From Deltaproteobacteria bacterium CG11_big_fil_rev_8_21_14_0_20_47_16 (lineage in GTDB: Bacteria > UBA10199 > GCA-002796325 > 1-14-0-20-47-16), in NCBI GenBank assembly GCA_002796325.1, contig PCXA01000015.1, positions 77,530 to 124,163 of the forward strand: a stretch of 46,634 bases of DNA. Reading direction: 5' to 3'. The translations under genes were made by a program, and so were the position numbers. The notes beneath the pieces are model-generated. The model did not search any database. It saw only the letters and a program-made list of their open reading frames with translations, and had not been told where the DNA came from. Shown here piece by piece: positions 44,863 to 46,634 of this stretch. Numbering within the stretch: the stretch's first letter is position 1; every line of letters starts with the position of its first letter.

Positions 44863-46484
44863 GTAATCCATGGTCTTTTGCCTGTACCGCTGGTGGGCAA
44901 TATTACATCAATACCGTTGCATCCTTAGAGGGGTACGGTGGTTACACCAGTTGTCGCGTGGGTGAAGTGCGTATTGGCGGTGCTGTCACTCCTGCATTTG
45001 GATTGGGTGCATCAACTTCCGCATTTGATGCTCATTTGCTTTCTGGTGGAAACAGTAGCACACCTGGCACATCCACTCCCATTACAAGCACCAGTTTTCT
45101 TGCAGGTCTTGCACGGCAAGAAGACCGATATACTAAAGATGAAAATGGCGTTTATCTGAGACGGATTATCGACCGCAATACTGCTTTGTTCGGAGGCGGT
45201 TGGTCTTCCTCATCCGATGCCAACGTGAGTTGGAATATTTTTGAAACACGCAACGAGACTGCCAAGGGATTTGACATACTGAAGCTGAAAAATACAGATG
45301 GCCAATATACCATCACTGCTGGCGCAAGCTTCATCAAGGAATCTGTCATTAATTTCAACAAGCCCAGCGATACACTCCGGGATGATGCGCTTCGCCTGTC
45401 GGCCATGTTGTGGCTAGAAGTGGGTTGGCAAAAAATTCTTCCTGAAAAAGCACAGAATTATGAACTTGAAAGCAAGGCTCTCTCGCTGTCTCACATCTAT
45501 TACATGTACGCAGATGCCATGAATGGCATTAGCACCATCCTAGACTATTTTTCGATCAATCGAGATGTCGCCAATGTAACCGGCTTTTTCGGTGCCTCAT
45601 CAGATGATCCATTTATCAAAACAGATCTCAGCCAAAAAAATCACCTATTGGCCATCAGCTCAATTTTCAACGCGCCAAGTCTGGCTGCACAACGTCGACA
45701 GTTTTTTCATTTGGCCAATGTGCAAACCAGTTTGCTTGTTTATCATGGTGTGCGTTCACTAGCGATGAGCATCGCTGCATATAATTTGAAAGATAATACA
45801 GATCATCACCAGTTGGCCACACCTGCCATTTCATCGCTGCGAACAATGGCCGATATGATTGTATTAAAAAATACTGACACACCGAAAGAAACGCTCGCAT
45901 GGCAACTCGGTATTTCGGCCGCCCTACTTTTAGGTGCATTAACGGGTCGCGACAATGAAATTGCGCAGGCGACGGCCCAAGCTGGCATGGAAGGCCTCCT
46001 CACCACCACACTCGACCCCAATGCAAGACAAGATAAAAACTTTACTGTGAGCGAAGAATATTTCTCTCGATTCTCATCTCATTCGCGTTCACTCAATAAC
46101 CACCACGAGTCCGACAAACGCGTAACACTGGGCAAACGCACAACACTCAGTGGTGAACGCATTTATACGGAAACATCCACGAGCAGCCCCTATCCCACGG
46201 GCGATGGGGGCGCACCCGCCACCACAGATGCAGCCATTGGACTTCAAGCGATCTCTGGCAAAGCAAGCAGCGTTGTACGGGTGCGTGCATCAGTAGATAT
46301 TGGTGCGCGATCGGAATTTAGCGGTGCCGGCATTGAAATTGGGGCACGTGCCAAAGCGGGTGTTGATCTTGTTTTCAAACCTTCTGAATCCATTCGATTC
46401 AATCTTGGCGCCACCTGCTCTGGTACCATCTATGCCACTGGCCACGACACAGAATGTGGCATTGGCGCAGGCATTTCATTCTAA
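44859..46484 (+). CDS. Unrecognised 541-aa protein, translationally coupled to the lipoprotein
   Basis: Start ATG follows AGGAGGGGCA inside the upstream gene and overlaps its stop (ATGA). No conventional signal peptide: it begins MSNPWSFACTAGGQYYINTV. The middle (about 180-400) is helical. The last ~80 residues alternate Ala/Gly/Val with charged residues (VRVRASVDIGARSEFSGAG, IEIGARAKAGVDLVF, IRFNLGATCSGTIYATG) and end in Phe (GAGISF), the pattern of an outer-membrane beta-strand terminus. Probable partner of the lipoprotein; function unknown. Confidence 0.7.
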   Translation: MSNPWSFACTAGGQYYINTVASLEGYGGYTSCRVGEVRIGGAVTPAFGLGASTSAFDAHLLSGGNSSTPGTSTPITSTSFLAGLARQEDRYTKDENGVYLRRIIDRNTALFGGGWSSSSDANVSWNIFETRNETAKGFDILKLKNTDGQYTITAGASFIKESVINFNKPSDTLRDDALRLSAMLWLEVGWQKILPEKAQNYELESKALSLSHIYYMYADAMNGISTILDYFSINRDVANVTGFFGASSDDPFIKTDLSQKNHLLAISSIFNAPSLAAQRRQFFHLANVQTSLLVYHGVRSLAMSIAAYNLKDNTDHHQLATPAISSLRTMADMIVLKNTDTPKETLAWQLGISAALLLGALTGRDNEIAQATAQAGMEGLLTTTLDPNARQDKNFTVSEEYFSRFSSHSRSLNNHHESDKRVTLGKRTTLSGERIYTETSTSSPYPTGDGGAPATTDAAIGLQAISGKASSVVRVRASVDIGARSEFSGAGIEIGARAKAGVDLVFKPSESIRFNLGATCSGTIYATGHDTECGIGAGISF

Positions 46485-46503
46485 ATAATCTGTGTCACCA
46501 ATA

Positions 46504-46634
46504 CCATAATGTCGCTTATGCGAATTTTCCTCATTAGCCGACTGACTTCGCCGATGTGGTCCCTTCGGGCGCCGGTGGTCGTTTTTTCTCATACGCCGAA
46601 AAAACGCCACGCTGCTCTCTCAGAGCGTGCAGCT
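46504..46634. repeat. Palindrome-rich intergenic tail, possible left end of a second element
   Basis: Starts 20 bases after the 541-aa gene's stop. CCATAATGTCGCTTATGCG (46504-46522) matches the 13696 terminus at 14 of 19 positions. Further in, CGTTTTTTC (46580-46588) pairs with GAAAAAACG (46598-46606), and GCTGC (46611-46615) pairs with GCAGC (46629-46633). No gene. The window ends before any opposite terminus could be seen. Confidence 0.4.

Overview
The window is a moderate-GC bacterial chromosome segment from a Gram-negative (didermic) organism. It carries lipoproteins, a TolC-type channel, an MlaC-type protein and a class A PBP. The minus-strand order zapA, 6S RNA, 5-formyl-THF cyclo-ligase, RNase Y, YmdB-type phosphoesterase, tyrS, together with etfBA/acyl-CoA dehydrogenase and large unrecognised envelope proteins, resembles deltaproteobacterial-type lineages (Bdellovibrionota, Myxococcota, Desulfobacterota-like groups) more than enterics. 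That placement is an inference from gene order, not a proven taxonomy. No transposase, integrase, phage structural gene or CRISPR array was recognised.

Layout. 1-739: the start of a GT2 glycosyltransferase (minus, cut by the window edge) and a GmhB-type HAD phosphatase (plus). 748-5642: the zapA-ssrS-fau-rny-ymdB-tyrS block. 5720-8029: an orphan small protein and RNase R. 8124-9103: an acidic zinc-ribbon protein, tRNA-Leu(CAG), a small Cys/Met-rich membrane protein, a bidirectional terminator and an Ala/Pro-rich lipoprotein. 9223-13695: PBP1A, Bcp peroxiredoxin, a TPM-domain protein and LemA. 13696-14254: a 559-bp non-coding element made of nested palindromes between 19-bp inverted ends. 14259-18432: etfB-etfA-acyl-CoA dehydrogenase-deoxynucleoside kinase. 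18521-22155: tolC-mlaC-alkaline phosphatase superfamily operon. 22227-26250: an orphan histidine kinase and a VWA lipoprotein with six repeats, divergent. 26323-31097: dnaE-hflX. 31154-33010: a complete bufferin operon (bufA-bufB-bufC) with a near-consensus promoter. 33127-35108: an exported protein, a holin-like small membrane protein and an acid-phosphatase-like enzyme. 35109-38117: guaB-guaA. 38170-46484: three large proteins that look envelope-associated (964, 1225 and 541 aa). The last 130 bases are palindrome-rich and may begin a second element of the 13.7-kb type.

How the genes work together. Housekeeping blocks cover RNA turnover (RNase Y, RNase R), replication (DnaE), GMP synthesis (GuaB and GuaA), translation (TyrRS, tRNA-Leu, HflX), cell wall and division (PBP1A, ZapA) and fatty-acid oxidation feeding ETF. 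The accessory content worth attention is the copper-buffering RiPP operon bufABC, the palindromic element, the large envelope-protein locus at the right end, and a recurring pattern in which genes lacking a Shine-Dalgarno have a sigma70-like -10 box only 5-10 bases before the ATG (gmhB, mrcA, dnaE, guaB, the 1225-aa lipoprotein). This suggests leaderless or near-leaderless mRNAs.
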